Source: Bacilli bacterium (lineage in GTDB: Bacteria; Bacillota_I; Bacilli_A; RF39; UBA660). From it: a stretch of DNA of 42,062 nucleotides. Position 1 is the first letter of the stretch, and every line of letters begins with the position of its first letter. The stretch covers positions 1-42,062 of the forward strand of contig JAFRCK010000016.1 in NCBI GenBank assembly GCA_017404385.1, given 5' to 3'. Below the pieces are notes generated by a model. It did no database searches. It was not told the DNA's origin and was given only the letters and a program-made list of their open reading frames with translations. The translations under genes and the position numbers were made by a program. Below are positions 16,771 through 24,549 of this stretch, piece by piece.

Positions 16771-16781
16771 CTATTCCTTTT
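16757..16781. terminator. Bidirectional terminator between recX and prsA
   Basis: 10-bp stem AAAAGGAATA/TATTCCTTTT (16757-16766 with 16772-16781), with A-run and T-run on its flanks, between convergent genes and overlapping both gene ends. Confidence 0.8.
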
Positions 16782-17748
16782 ATTGTGCACTATTTTCTAA
16801 TTGAGCATCTATATATTCGTTATATTTATCTTCGATTCCAGAATCATCAAATTTTAATTTATATTTTGATCTAATAGCTTTTAAAGTATTTATCATATAA
16901 TTATTATCTTCTTCTTTTTTCTTTTCTAATAATTTTGTAATAATATTTTCTTTTACATCTTCATATTTTTGTTTTTCTGCTTCTTCAGTTTTTAATATAA
17001 TATGATATCCATATGTTGTTTTAACTGGTTCTTTTGTATATTCATTTACTTTTAATGCATATGCAGCTTTTTCAAATTCCGCTACCATAGCACCTTTATT
17101 AAAGAATCCTAAATTTCCACCTTCAACAGCACTTCCTGGGTCGTCTGAATTTGCTTTTGCTAATTCTGCAAAGTCAGCTCCTTCATCTAATTGTTTAATT
17201 AAATCTTCTGCTTTTGCTTTTGCTTCTTCATCAGATAAACCTTCTTCTTCACCATCTGTTTTAACTTTTATAAGTATATGGCTTGCTTTAATATCTCCAA
17301 CAGATTCTTCATCATAGTATTTCTTTATTTCATCTTCTTTAATGTTTTCTTTTAAATAATCATCAACAGCTTTTTCTCTTTGATAATTTAATCTAGCTTC
17401 TTCCTTAAACGAATCTTCACTTTCATATCCAGCATTTTTTAAAGTTTTTTCCCAGTTATCAGGATACATAGATTTAATATATTCTACATAACTATTAACT
17501 TGTTTTTCAATTTCTTCATCATCTTTATATAAATCATTGAATATTTTTTTATCAATTTCATCAGAAATTATTTGTTTTGCATATTTTTCTTTTAAAGCTT
17601 TATATAAATCATCTGCTGTTATATTTTTTCCATTAACAGAAGCAACAACTTCCTCTCCATTCTTTAATTTGGCTTTACCACATCCAGTTATTAATAAAAC
17701 TGATCCTAAAACTAATACTAATCCTAATACAATATTTTTCTTCTTCAT
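16780..17748 (-). CDS. prsA: PrsA-type foldase lipoprotein (parvulin peptidyl-prolyl isomerase)
   Basis: 322 aa. Lipoprotein signal peptide with lipobox ITGC (Cys23), an N-terminal SurA-like helical region, a parvulin rotamase domain (about residues 170-265: KASHILIK, GADFAELAKANSDDPGS, GGNLGFF and TYGYHIILK), then a helical C-terminus. PrsA acts outside the membrane and folds secreted proteins after Sec export. The start is the ATG with a perfect AAAGGAGG site; an upstream extension in frame is AT-rich intergenic sequence. Strong acidic/lysine bias is normal for this family. Confidence 0.93.
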   Translation of the reverse strand: MKKKNIVLGLVLVLGSVLLITGCGKAKLKNGEEVVASVNGKNITADDLYKALKEKYAKQIISDEIDKKIFNDLYKDDEEIEKQVNSYVEYIKSMYPDNWEKTLKNAGYESEDSFKEEARLNYQREKAVDDYLKENIKEDEIKKYYDEESVGDIKASHILIKVKTDGEEEGLSDEEAKAKAEDLIKQLDEGADFAELAKANSDDPGSAVEGGNLGFFNKGAMVAEFEKAAYALKVNEYTKEPVKTTYGYHIILKTEEAEKQKYEDVKENIITKLLEKKKEEDNNYMINTLKAIRSKYKLKFDDSGIEDKYNEYIDAQLENSAQ

Positions 17749-17824
17749 GTTATCCTCCTTTAAATTGTACACATATATAATAACAAAAATAATAAATAAA
17801 AACAATATTTTTAAAAATATAATC

Positions 17825-17852
17825 ACATAAAAACGTTATTCTCCATATTATA
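17825..17852 (+). promoter_or_regulatory. Sigma-K-like sporulation promoter
   Basis: AC (17825-17826), 17-nt spacer, CATATTATA (17844-17852). It matches the AC-N16/17-CATAnnnTA pattern seen before the CotD-like gene and lies upstream of two YjcZ-like peptides. Confidence 0.5.
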
Positions 17853-17882
17853 TTATGAACAATAAAAAAGGAGGATTGAATT

Positions 17883-17966
17883 ATGAATTACTCATATGGT
17901 TCTAATGCTGGTATTATACTAGTGTTATTTATTTTATTAGTAATAATAATAGGAGCCTATATATAA
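17883..17966 (+). CDS. Tiny YjcZ-like sporulation membrane peptide
   Basis: 27 aa: a short Tyr/Ser/Gly/Asn head (MNYSYGSNAG) and one hydrophobic helix (IILVLFILLVIIIGAYI). This is the build of the YjcZ/SscA-like sporulation peptides of Bacilli, whose heads are Gly/Tyr-rich and whose helix has a VLFILLIIVG-like core. AAAAAAGGAGG lies 8 nt before the ATG and a sigma-K-like promoter lies upstream. It is too short for routine gene calling. The family includes peptides packaged in spores; the exact role is unknown. Confidence 0.7.
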   Translation: MNYSYGSNAGIILVLFILLVIIIGAYI

Positions 17967-17980
17967 AGGAGGGGTGAATA

Positions 17981-18091
17981 ATGACAAATTCTAATTCTTG
18001 TGGACAAACTACTAAATGTGGTAGCGGATATGTTTCAATAATAGTTCTTTATATATTACTTGCTATTATTTTATGTTCTGCTATTTGCTAA
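17981..18091 (+). CDS. Second tiny YjcZ-like membrane peptide, cysteine-containing
   Basis: 36 aa: a polar head with two Cys (MTNSNSCGQTTKCGSG), a hydrophobic helix (YVSIIVLYILLAIILCSAIC) and two more Cys near its end. It follows the 27-aa peptide by 14 nt with an AGGAGGGG site, so the two form a small operon closed by a strong terminator. Relation to YjcZ-type peptides is inferred from size, build and partner. The Cys could allow disulfide cross-linking in the coat. Confidence 0.65.
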   Translation: MTNSNSCGQTTKCGSGYVSIIVLYILLAIILCSAIC

Positions 18092-18097
18092 TATGAA

Positions 18098-18120
18098 AAA
18101 AAGTTCCAATGGAACTTTTT
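18098..18120. terminator. Bidirectional Rho-independent terminator
   Basis: Perfect 10-bp stem AAAAAGTTCC/GGAACTTTTT with a 3-nt loop, between the convergent YjcZ-like operon and the HIT gene. Confidence 0.85.
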
Positions 18121-18481
18121 ATTTTGTTAGTAGTTTATATACTTCATCTAATGGAATATCCTTTACTTTACAATCAGGAATAACATGCATATGATAATGC
18201 TTTACTTCTTGTAATGTTCCATTATTTTGAACTAGCTTAATACCTTTTGCACCAATTTTTTCTTCTAATAGTTTCTTGATTTTTTTAGCAATCATTATAA
18301 TATGAGCTACTGTTTCTTCATTAATATCATCTAAATCAGTAAAATGATTCTTTGGTATTATTAAAGTATGTCCTGAATGTAATGGATTAATATCTAAATA
18401 AGCCATACAAATATCATCTTCAAAAATTACTTTCGCAGGTATTTCTTTATTTGCTATTTTGCAAAAAATGCAATCTTTCAT
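18119..18481 (-). CDS. HIT family nucleotide hydrolase
   Basis: 120 aa single-domain histidine triad protein. It begins CIFCKIANKEIPAKVIFEDD (Cys4 and Cys7 fit the zinc-binding variant, often with downstream His) and carries the triad H95-Y-H97-M-H99-V near the C-terminus. HIT proteins cleave nucleoside phosphoramidates and related nucleotides; the middle His is the nucleophile. GGAGATGA lies upstream of the ATG. Monocistronic, sharing its terminator with the convergent peptide operon. Confidence 0.93.
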   Translation of the reverse strand: MKDCIFCKIANKEIPAKVIFEDDICMAYLDINPLHSGHTLIIPKNHFTDLDDINEETVAHIIMIAKKIKKLLEEKIGAKGIKLVQNNGTLQEVKHYHMHVIPDCKVKDIPLDEVYKLLTK

Positions 18482-18532
18482 AAAATCATCTCCAATATAA
18501 TTTTATCAAAAAAATTATATTTTTGTATATAT

Positions 18533-18560
18533 TTGTGATAAAATATTATTGTTTTATAAT
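18533..18560 (+). promoter_or_regulatory. Probable sigma-A promoter of sufS
   Basis: TTGTGA (18533-18538), 16-nt spacer, TATAAT (18555-18560). The 61-nt leader that follows is almost pure A/T, with no clear structure. Confidence 0.5.
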
Positions 18561-18621
18561 TATATTAATTATTTATATAAATATAAATAGAATAAAATAA
18601 ATTAGATGTGGAGGTGATTTT

Positions 18622-19824
18622 ATGAATTATAAAGAAGATTTTCCAGTATTAAATGAAGGAATAGTTTATTTTGATAATGGCGCAACTACTTTAAAACCTA
18701 AGTCAGTAATAGAAAAAATAAATGATTATTATTATAATTATCCAGCTAATACACATAGAGGAGATTATAAAATATCTTTAAAATCTAGTGATGAATTTGA
18801 AAAAACTAGAACTTGTGTTAAAGAATTTATTAATGCAAAAAGTAATAAAGAAATAATATTTACTAGTGGATGTACTGAAAGTTTAAGTATGATTATATAT
18901 GGATACTTTTATAATAAATTAAATAAAGATGATGAAGTATTAATTACTAAATCAGAACATGCATCTAATATTGTTCCTTGGTTTGATTTAGAAAATAAAT
19001 TAGGTGTTAAAGTTAAATTTATACCATTAAATGATGATTATAGTTTTAATATTGATAATATGATAAAAGAAATAACTGATAAAACCAAGGTAGTATCACT
19101 AGCTGAAATTACAAATGTTATAGGTGATAAAAGAGATATTAAAAAGATAACTGAAATATGTCATGAAAGAGGTATTAAAGTTATTTGTGATGCTGCTCAA
19201 TCAGCTGGACATATAAAGATTGATGTTCAAGATACAGATGTTGATTTCTTAGCTTTATCTGCTCATAAAATGTTAGGACCAACAGGTGTTGGTATATTAT
19301 ATGGTAAAGAAGAATTACTTAATGAAATAGATTATGGTAAAAAGGGTGGAGGAACAACAATATCATTTGATAGTAAGGATGAGATTGTTTATAAAGAATT
19401 ACCATATAAATTAGAAGCAGGAACTCAAAATATTGCTGGTGTAATTGGTTTTAAAGAAGCGATAAATTATATTAATAAAATAGGTTTAGATAATATAGAA
19501 AAATATCTTTTAGATTTAAAAAAATACTTAGTTTCTAAATTATCTAAATTAGATAATATTATTATATATAATAAAGATATTTTGGGTTTTACAGTAGCGT
19601 TTAATGTAAAAGGTGTATTTGCTCAAGATACAGTAATTTATTTAGATAAATATAATATCTGTGTTAGAGGTGGAGATCATTGTGATAAAAAACTAAAAGA
19701 TGAAATAGGTATAAATAATACAGTAAGAATTAGTTTATATTTCTATAATACAAAAGAAGAATGTGATAAACTAGTTGATGCCTTAAGCAGAAATAATATA
19801 TTAGAAGAAAGTTTGGGTGTGTAA
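18622..19824 (+). CDS. sufS: Cysteine desulfurase SufS
   Basis: 400 aa class V aminotransferase fold. The PLP lysine is K216 in LSAHKMLGPTGVG; FDNGATT opens the protein and STHRGDY-type residues follow (NTHRGDY). The persulfide-forming Cys is Cys354 in RGGDHCDKK, in the short loop typical of group II (SufS/CsdA) enzymes. SufS takes sulfur from cysteine for Fe-S cluster assembly. The gene is followed 3 nt later by sufU. The scaffold genes sufB, sufC and sufD are not in this window. Confidence 0.93.
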   Translation: MNYKEDFPVLNEGIVYFDNGATTLKPKSVIEKINDYYYNYPANTHRGDYKISLKSSDEFEKTRTCVKEFINAKSNKEIIFTSGCTESLSMIIYGYFYNKLNKDDEVLITKSEHASNIVPWFDLENKLGVKVKFIPLNDDYSFNIDNMIKEITDKTKVVSLAEITNVIGDKRDIKKITEICHERGIKVICDAAQSAGHIKIDVQDTDVDFLALSAHKMLGPTGVGILYGKEELLNEIDYGKKGGGTTISFDSKDEIVYKELPYKLEAGTQNIAGVIGFKEAINYINKIGLDNIEKYLLDLKKYLVSKLSKLDNIIIYNKDILGFTVAFNVKGVFAQDTVIYLDKYNICVRGGDHCDKKLKDEIGINNTVRISLYFYNTKEECDKLVDALSRNNILEESLGV

Positions 19825-19827
19825 CAA

Positions 19828-20244
19828 ATGGATAATGAATTAAAAAGGGAACTAATACTAGATCATTTTAATAATCCTATTAATAAAGGATTATTAAATG
19901 ACTCTTCTTATATTAAAGAAGATAAAAGTAATGCATCTTGTATAGATCATTTTACAATTGAATTAAAATTAGAAGATAATATTGTCAAAGATATTAGATT
20001 TGACGGAGAAGCGTGTGCTATAGCAACATCATCATTATCTATTGCTATATCAAAAATAATTGGTAAAAAAAAAGAAGAAGCTCTTAATATTATAGAAAAC
20101 TATAATAGAATGATTGCTCATGAAGAATATGATTCTAGCGTACTAGAAGAGTTAAATATATATGAAGATATTAGCAAACAACCAGCTAGAGTAAACTGTG
20201 CACTTCTTGGAATTAACGGAATTAATGATTTATTAAAAAAATAA
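19828..20244 (+). CDS. sufU: SufU sulfurtransferase (IscU-fold)
   Basis: 138 aa. The zinc-ligand pattern of SufU is present: Cys38 and Asp40 in ASCIDH, Cys63 in GEACAIATSS and Cys124 in RVNCALL. In Firmicutes SufU accepts persulfide sulfur from SufS and hands it to SufB. It is distinguished from IscU by the 18-21 residue insertion between the second and third Cys, visible here as the KIIGKKKEEALNIIENYNRM region. Its ribosome binding site is weak, suggesting coupling to sufS translation. Confidence 0.9.
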   Translation: MDNELKRELILDHFNNPINKGLLNDSSYIKEDKSNASCIDHFTIELKLEDNIVKDIRFDGEACAIATSSLSIAISKIIGKKKEEALNIIENYNRMIAHEEYDSSVLEELNIYEDISKQPARVNCALLGINGINDLLKK

Positions 20245-20268
20245 AATTTGTCTATAATTAATAAATAT

Positions 20269-20297
20269 AAAAAATAGTTTTTTAAAAACTATTTTTT
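20269..20297 (+). terminator. Rho-independent terminator after sufSU
   Basis: About 12-14 bp A/T stem AAAAAATAGTTTTT/AAAAACTATTTTTT with T-run. Confidence 0.75.
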
Positions 20298-20408
20298 TGT
20301 TTATATTATATTATTCTTTTTGTATATTCTTAGTATCTAAAAGTAAGTTTTTATCATTTGCATACACATTTTATATTTAGTATTATTCATTTGAAAGGAG
20401 GGTTTAAA

Positions 20409-20738
20409 ATGTTAAATCAAATTGTTTTGGTAGGTAGATTAGTAAGAGATCCTGAACTTAGAGATAGTGAAAATGGGAAAAAATATACTAATGTTACTTT
20501 AGCTGTACCCAGGGGATATAAGAATGTAGATGGTGAATATGAATCAGATTTTATAGATTGTAGACTTTGGTCTATAGTAGCCGAAAATACTGCTGAGTAC
20601 TGTAAAAAAGGGGATTTAATTGGTGTGAAAGGCCGAGTTGAATCAAGGATTTATGAGAAAGATGGTGAGAAAAAATATGTGACTGAAATAATTGCTGAAA
20701 AAATAACATTTCTTTCAAATAAAAGAGTAGATGAATAA
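20409..20738 (+). CDS. ssb: Single-stranded DNA-binding protein, short form without acidic tail
   Basis: 109 aa, essentially one OB fold: MLNQIVLVGRLVRDPELR, NVTLAVPRGYKN, ESDFIDCRLWSIVAENTAEYCKKGD (written in part) and VTEIIAEKITFL. It ends RVDE right after the fold, so the Gly/Gln-rich linker and the DDDIPF-type tip used to recruit partner proteins are missing. This resembles Bacillus SsbB (113 aa, competence-related) or phage SSBs rather than the housekeeping SsbA, and it is not flanked by rpsF/rpsR as SsbA usually is. The start is the ATG after AAAGGAGGG. Confidence 0.9.
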   Translation: MLNQIVLVGRLVRDPELRDSENGKKYTNVTLAVPRGYKNVDGEYESDFIDCRLWSIVAENTAEYCKKGDLIGVKGRVESRIYEKDGEKKYVTEIIAEKITFLSNKRVDE

Positions 20739-20749
20739 TCTACTTTTTT
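20726..20749 (+). terminator. Rho-independent terminator after ssb
   Basis: 7-bp stem AGTAGAT/ATCTACT (20726-20732 with 20738-20744) and T-run, overlapping the last ssb codons. Confidence 0.65.
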
Positions 20750-20750
20750 A

Positions 20751-20779
20751 TTGAATTTATTAATTTATTGTTCTATAAT
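20751..20779 (+). promoter_or_regulatory. Sigma-A promoter
   Basis: TTGAAT (20751-20756), 17-nt spacer, TATAAT (20774-20779), starting 2 nt past the ssb terminator. Confidence 0.65.
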
Positions 20780-20797
20780 TAATTTAGAGGTTATACT

Positions 20798-20998
20798 ATG
20801 AATAATAAATTGAAGTTGACATTGGGGATAATATGTTTTGTTTTAACTTTGTACCTTATGTTTTATTCTTTTTGGTCTTTTAATACAATAGGTGAAGTAG
20901 GTAATTCAGCGATAGTTTCAACGATATTAGGTGCAATAGGTTCTTTATTACTATTTATCATAGGAATTAAATTAGTTTTATCATTTTTCAAAAAATAA
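20798..20998 (+). CDS. Small membrane protein with two transmembrane helices
   Basis: 66 aa, two hydrophobic helices (about 7-27 and 37-61) joined by a short loop, with a basic C-terminus (SFFKK). No recognised family. It has its own promoter, a GAGG-type ribosome binding site and a terminator shared with the convergent Crp/Fnr gene, so it looks like a real independent gene. Function unknown. Confidence 0.65.
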   Translation: MNNKLKLTLGIICFVLTLYLMFYSFWSFNTIGEVGNSAIVSTILGAIGSLLLFIIGIKLVLSFFKK

Positions 20999-21022
20999 AA
21001 AATATTGGAATCAATATTTTTT
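20997..21022. terminator. Bidirectional terminator
   Basis: 11-bp stem (20997-21007 with 21012-21022), loop GAAT, A- and T-runs on its flanks, between the convergent small membrane gene and crp/fnr-type gene. Confidence 0.8.
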
Positions 21023-21651
21023 TATTTATATAATAAAGTTATTCGTTTACCAGTTATTTTAATAAAACCTTCATCTTTTAAATTTTTTAATTCTCTACTC
21101 ATAGCAGTTCTATCTATACATAGGTAATCAGCAAAACTTTGATAAGAAAAGGGTATATATATATTTCTTGAATTATTCTTTTTAAAATGTAAATTAAAAA
21201 ATTCTAGTAATTTATTTCTAATAGTTTTTTTACTAATTATATTTATTCTTTCGTTTAATGATTTTATCTTATCGTTATAAATCATAAATAAGTTTTTAAT
21301 AAATACAGTATATAATTTATTTTTTCCTTGATATTTTACAATATCATTATAGTTAGTTATTATTAGTTCAGTATCTTCTAATGTGATAACATCATAATCA
21401 ATATCGTTTAAATTATATAGAGTTGATCCAAACAATTCATTATCATCTAATTTGTCAAAAATATTAGCATTACCATTTTCATTATTTCTAATAATTTTAA
21501 CACTTCCTTTTATTATAAAACATATAGTATTTGGATCAATAACTGTATTTATTATGCTTGTATTTTTTTTAAAATTATAAGTATCCGCTCTAAAAGAACG
21601 TAATAATTTATACTTGTTTTTAGCATCTATATTTTCAAAAATTTTTGTCAT
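21022..21651 (-). CDS. Crp/Fnr family transcriptional regulator
   Basis: 209 aa. N-terminal cyclic-nucleotide-binding-type beta roll (about 20-110), a dimer helix (about 115-150) and a C-terminal winged helix (about 160-209) with YQSFADYLCIDRTAMSRELKNLKDEGFI, the recognition helix region. The two Cys (in NTICFII and DYLCID) do not form an Fnr-type cluster and the cAMP-binding RxS signature is absent, so the signal is unknown. It is divergent from nrdDG, and a perfect palindrome lies between the two genes. This makes it the likely direct regulator of anaerobic dNTP synthesis. Confidence 0.88.
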   Translation of the reverse strand: MTKIFENIDAKNKYKLLRSFRADTYNFKKNTSIINTVIDPNTICFIIKGSVKIIRNNENGNANIFDKLDDNELFGSTLYNLNDIDYDVITLEDTELIITNYNDIVKYQGKNKLYTVFIKNLFMIYNDKIKSLNERINIISKKTIRNKLLEFFNLHFKKNNSRNIYIPFSYQSFADYLCIDRTAMSRELKNLKDEGFIKITGKRITLLYK

Positions 21652-21690
21652 TTTACACCTCTTGTAAAAATTTTATCATTTTTATTAAAA

Positions 21691-21706
21691 TGTTGCAATT
21701 GCAACA
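21691..21706. promoter_or_regulatory. Perfect 16-bp palindrome, probable Crp/Fnr operator
   Basis: TGTTGCAATTGCAACA reads the same on both strands. Its centre lies about 42.5 bases upstream of the predicted nrdD transcription start, the classic position for class II activation by Crp/Fnr proteins. It is also about 35 bases upstream of a candidate TGATAAAAT -10 for the regulator gene, so autoregulation is possible. Confidence 0.65.
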
Positions 21707-21725
21707 ATACAATTTTTTGAAATAG

Positions 21726-21734
21726 TGTTATACT
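21726..21734 (+). promoter_or_regulatory. Extended -10 promoter of nrdDG without a -35 box
   Basis: TGTTATACT, an extended -10. The 17-nt-upstream position reads AATACA, far from TTGACA, as expected for an activator-dependent promoter. Ribosome binding site GGAGAGG follows at 21749. Confidence 0.6.
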
Positions 21735-21763
21735 GAAGTCATAATATAGGAGAGGTATGACAT

Positions 21764-23956
21764 ATGAAAATAATTAAAAGAGATGGACATATAGTAGATT
21801 ATTGTCCGGATAAAATCGAAACTGCTATTCAAAAAGCTAATTTAGAAGTTGAGGAATCAGAAAGAGTTACTGAACAACAAATTAGAAATATTATTAAATA
21901 TATAGAAGGTTTGAAGAAAAAAAGAATGTTAGTTGAAGATATACAAGATGTTATTGAAATGAGATTAATGGCACTTGGTAAATATGTTTTAGCTAAACAA
22001 TATATTACTTATAGATATACAAGAGAATTAGTAAGAAGAAGTAATACAACAGATTTATCTATTAAAGAATTAATTAATGGAGAAAGTGAATATTGGAATA
22101 CAGAAAACTCAAATAAAAATGCTACTGTTGTTACTACACAAAGAGATTATCTAGCTGGAATCACAAGTACTGATATTACTAGAAGATTTTTACTTCCTGA
22201 AGATATAGTTAAAGCTCATGATGAAGGAATTATTCATTTCCATGATGCTGATTATTTTGCACAAAATGCATTACATAATTGTGATTTGATTAACTTAGAT
22301 GATATGCTTCAAAATGGAACTAATATTAATGGCGTTATGATTGAAAAACCACATAGATTTTTAACAGCTATGACAATTGCTACTCAATTAATAACAGCTG
22401 TAAACTCATCTCAATATGGTGGTTGTACAATAACATTAACTCATTTAGCTCCTTTTGTTAGATCAAGTTATGAAAACTATGTTAAAAAGTATAAAACAAG
22501 AGGTATGTCTAAGGACGATATAGAAAAATATGCTAAGGAAGATTTAAAAAGAGAAGTAACAGATGGTGTTCAAACATTCCAATATCAAATTAATTCAATG
22601 ACTACAACAAATGGTCAAGCACCTTTCTTAAGTGTTTGTATGTATCTTGGTGAAACAGATGAATACAAAGAAGAACTTGCTATGATTATTGAAGAAGTAT
22701 TAAAACAAAGAACTGCAGGTATGAAGAATGAAAAGGGTGTTTATATTACACCAGCATTCCCTAAACTTCTATATGTACTTGAAGAAGATAATATTAAACC
22801 AAAGAGTAAGTATTATTACTTAACTAAATTAGCCGCTAAATGTACAGCTAAGAGAATGGTTCCAGATTATATATCTGAAAAAGTTATGAAAGAATTAAAG
22901 AAAAATGAATATGGTGAAGGAGAATGTTATCCTTGTATGGGATGTAGATCATTCTTGACTCCAGATAGATCAATTTCATTAGGTAATATAGCTAAAGCTA
23001 AGAATTATGTTGAAGGAAAAGGTAAATACTATGGTAGATTTAACCAGGGTGTTGTTACAATTAACTTACCTGATATTGCTTTAACTTCTGGAAAGGATAT
23101 GGAAATATTCTGGAAAGTATTTGATGAAAGACTAGAATTATGTCATAGAGCATTACAAATAAGACATAAAAGATTATCTAAAGTTACTAGTGATGTTGCA
23201 CCAATTTTATGGCAATATGGAGCTCTTTCTAGATTAGAAAAGGGTGAAAGTATTCATGAATTATTACATCATGGATATTCAACAATATCACTTGGTTATG
23301 CAGGTCTATATGAATGTGTTAAATATATGACTGGTCATTCACACACAGATGGTGGAAAAGGTAGAGATTTTGGTTTACAAGTTATGCAACATTTGAATGA
23401 TGCTTGTAAAAAATGGAAAGAAGAAGAGGATATCGATTATTCTGTATATGGTACACCAATTGAATCAACTACATATAAATTTGCTAAATGCTTAAGAGAT
23501 AGATTTGGTAAGATTAAGGGAATTACAGATAGAGATTATATTACTAATTCTTATCATGTTCCAGTTTTTGAAGAAATAGATGCATTTACTAAATTAAAAC
23601 TTGAGAGTGAATTCCAAAGATTATCACCAGGTGGAGCTATTAGTTATATAGAAACTCCAAACTTAGAAAATAATCTTGATACAGTTATGGAAGTAATTAA
23701 ATTTATATATGATAATATCATGTATGCAGAATTAAATACTAAGAGTGACTATTGTCAAGAATGTGGATATACTGGAGAAATATTAATAGATGATAATTTA
23801 GAATGGTATTGTCCAAACTGTGGAAATAGAGACCATGATAAATTAAATGTTGCAAGAAGAACTTGTGGATATATAGGAACTAATTTCTGGAATAAAGGTA
23901 GAACGCAAGAAATAAAAGAAAGAGTAATCCATATAGATAATAAAGACGATGAATAA
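21764..23956 (+). CDS. nrdD: Anaerobic ribonucleoside-triphosphate reductase (class III, glycyl radical)
   Basis: 730 aa. N-terminal ATP-cone (about 1-90: MKIIKRDGHIVDYCPDK) for allosteric control, ten-stranded barrel with the active-site cysteine region YPCMGCRSF, a zinc site of four Cys near the C-terminus (CQECGYTGE and CPNCGNRD) and the glycyl radical loop RRTCGYIGTNFW in the last 30 residues. It reduces NTPs to dNTPs without oxygen, using formate in the best studied case. It forms an operon with nrdG (8-nt overlap). No NrdR box was seen upstream; the Crp/Fnr-type palindrome takes that place. Confidence 0.97.
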   Translation: MKIIKRDGHIVDYCPDKIETAIQKANLEVEESERVTEQQIRNIIKYIEGLKKKRMLVEDIQDVIEMRLMALGKYVLAKQYITYRYTRELVRRSNTTDLSIKELINGESEYWNTENSNKNATVVTTQRDYLAGITSTDITRRFLLPEDIVKAHDEGIIHFHDADYFAQNALHNCDLINLDDMLQNGTNINGVMIEKPHRFLTAMTIATQLITAVNSSQYGGCTITLTHLAPFVRSSYENYVKKYKTRGMSKDDIEKYAKEDLKREVTDGVQTFQYQINSMTTTNGQAPFLSVCMYLGETDEYKEELAMIIEEVLKQRTAGMKNEKGVYITPAFPKLLYVLEEDNIKPKSKYYYLTKLAAKCTAKRMVPDYISEKVMKELKKNEYGEGECYPCMGCRSFLTPDRSISLGNIAKAKNYVEGKGKYYGRFNQGVVTINLPDIALTSGKDMEIFWKVFDERLELCHRALQIRHKRLSKVTSDVAPILWQYGALSRLEKGESIHELLHHGYSTISLGYAGLYECVKYMTGHSHTDGGKGRDFGLQVMQHLNDACKKWKEEEDIDYSVYGTPIESTTYKFAKCLRDRFGKIKGITDRDYITNSYHVPVFEEIDAFTKLKLESEFQRLSPGGAISYIETPNLENNLDTVMEVIKFIYDNIMYAELNTKSDYCQECGYTGEILIDDNLEWYCPNCGNRDHDKLNVARRTCGYIGTNFWNKGRTQEIKERVIHIDNKDDE

Positions 23957-24458
23957 GATACATTATAATAAAATTAGAAAAATGGATATTTCTAATGGAC
24001 CAGGAGTTAGAGTAACAATATTTTTCCAAGGATGTGATTTTCATTGTAAAGGATGCTTTAATCCAGATACATGGAAGTTTGGCTGTGGAAAAGATTTTAC
24101 TGATGAAACAATTGAGCATATATTAGATTTATGCGATAAAGAATATATAGTTGGTTTATCAATGCTAGGTGGAGAACCAATGCATCCAACTAATCTCCCA
24201 GGTAGTACAAAATTAGCTAAAGCTTTTAAAGAGAGATTTCCAAGTAAAAATTTATGGTCATGGACTGGTTTTACCTATGAAGAAATTAAAGACAATGAAA
24301 TATTTGAATATCTAGATGTGCTTGTAGATGGGCAGTTTAAAGCAGAACTGTTTAATCCAACTTTAAGATGGAAAGGATCATCTAATCAGAGAGTTATAGA
24401 TATTAAAAAAACTAGAAAAAATAACAAAATTGTTTTATTTAAAGATGAAGAATACTAG
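23949..24458 (+). CDS. nrdG: Anaerobic ribonucleotide reductase activating protein
   Basis: 169 aa radical SAM activase. The [4Fe-4S] ligands are C29-x3-C33-x2-C36 in FQGCDFHCKGCFN; GGEPMHP is the SAM-binding motif. It generates the glycyl radical on NrdD. The start codon lies inside the end of nrdD, so translation is coupled. A long terminator overlaps the last codons. Confidence 0.96.
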   Translation: MNKIHYNKIRKMDISNGPGVRVTIFFQGCDFHCKGCFNPDTWKFGCGKDFTDETIEHILDLCDKEYIVGLSMLGGEPMHPTNLPGSTKLAKAFKERFPSKNLWSWTGFTYEEIKDNEIFEYLDVLVDGQFKAELFNPTLRWKGSSNQRVIDIKKTRKNNKIVLFKDEEY

Positions 24459-24476
24459 TATCTTCATCTTTTTTTA
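24441..24476 (+). terminator. Rho-independent terminator after nrdDG
   Basis: 11-bp stem AAAGATGAAGA/TCTTCATCTTT (24441-24451 with 24461-24471), inner loop ATACTAGTA can pair further, T-run follows. Confidence 0.85.
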
Positions 24477-24520
24477 TACATTTTGTCGTGTTTCACTAGG
24501 TGTATCTTAAACTTTTATTT

Positions 24521-24530
24521 AAGTATACTT
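24521..24530 (+). promoter_or_regulatory. Palindrome over the -10 of the XRE gene
   Basis: AAGTATACTT, a perfect 10-bp palindrome that contains TATACT (24524-24529) as the likely -10. A dyad on the promoter of a small XRE regulator is a plausible autorepressor site, but one this short can occur by chance in AT-rich DNA. Confidence 0.35.
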
Positions 24531-24549
24531 TAACTAAAGTGGTGATGTT

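Noticed and set aside
18561..18621. Regulatory RNA before sufS
   Set aside because: The stretch is nearly pure A/T without stable stems or any recognisable cysteine or T-box element.
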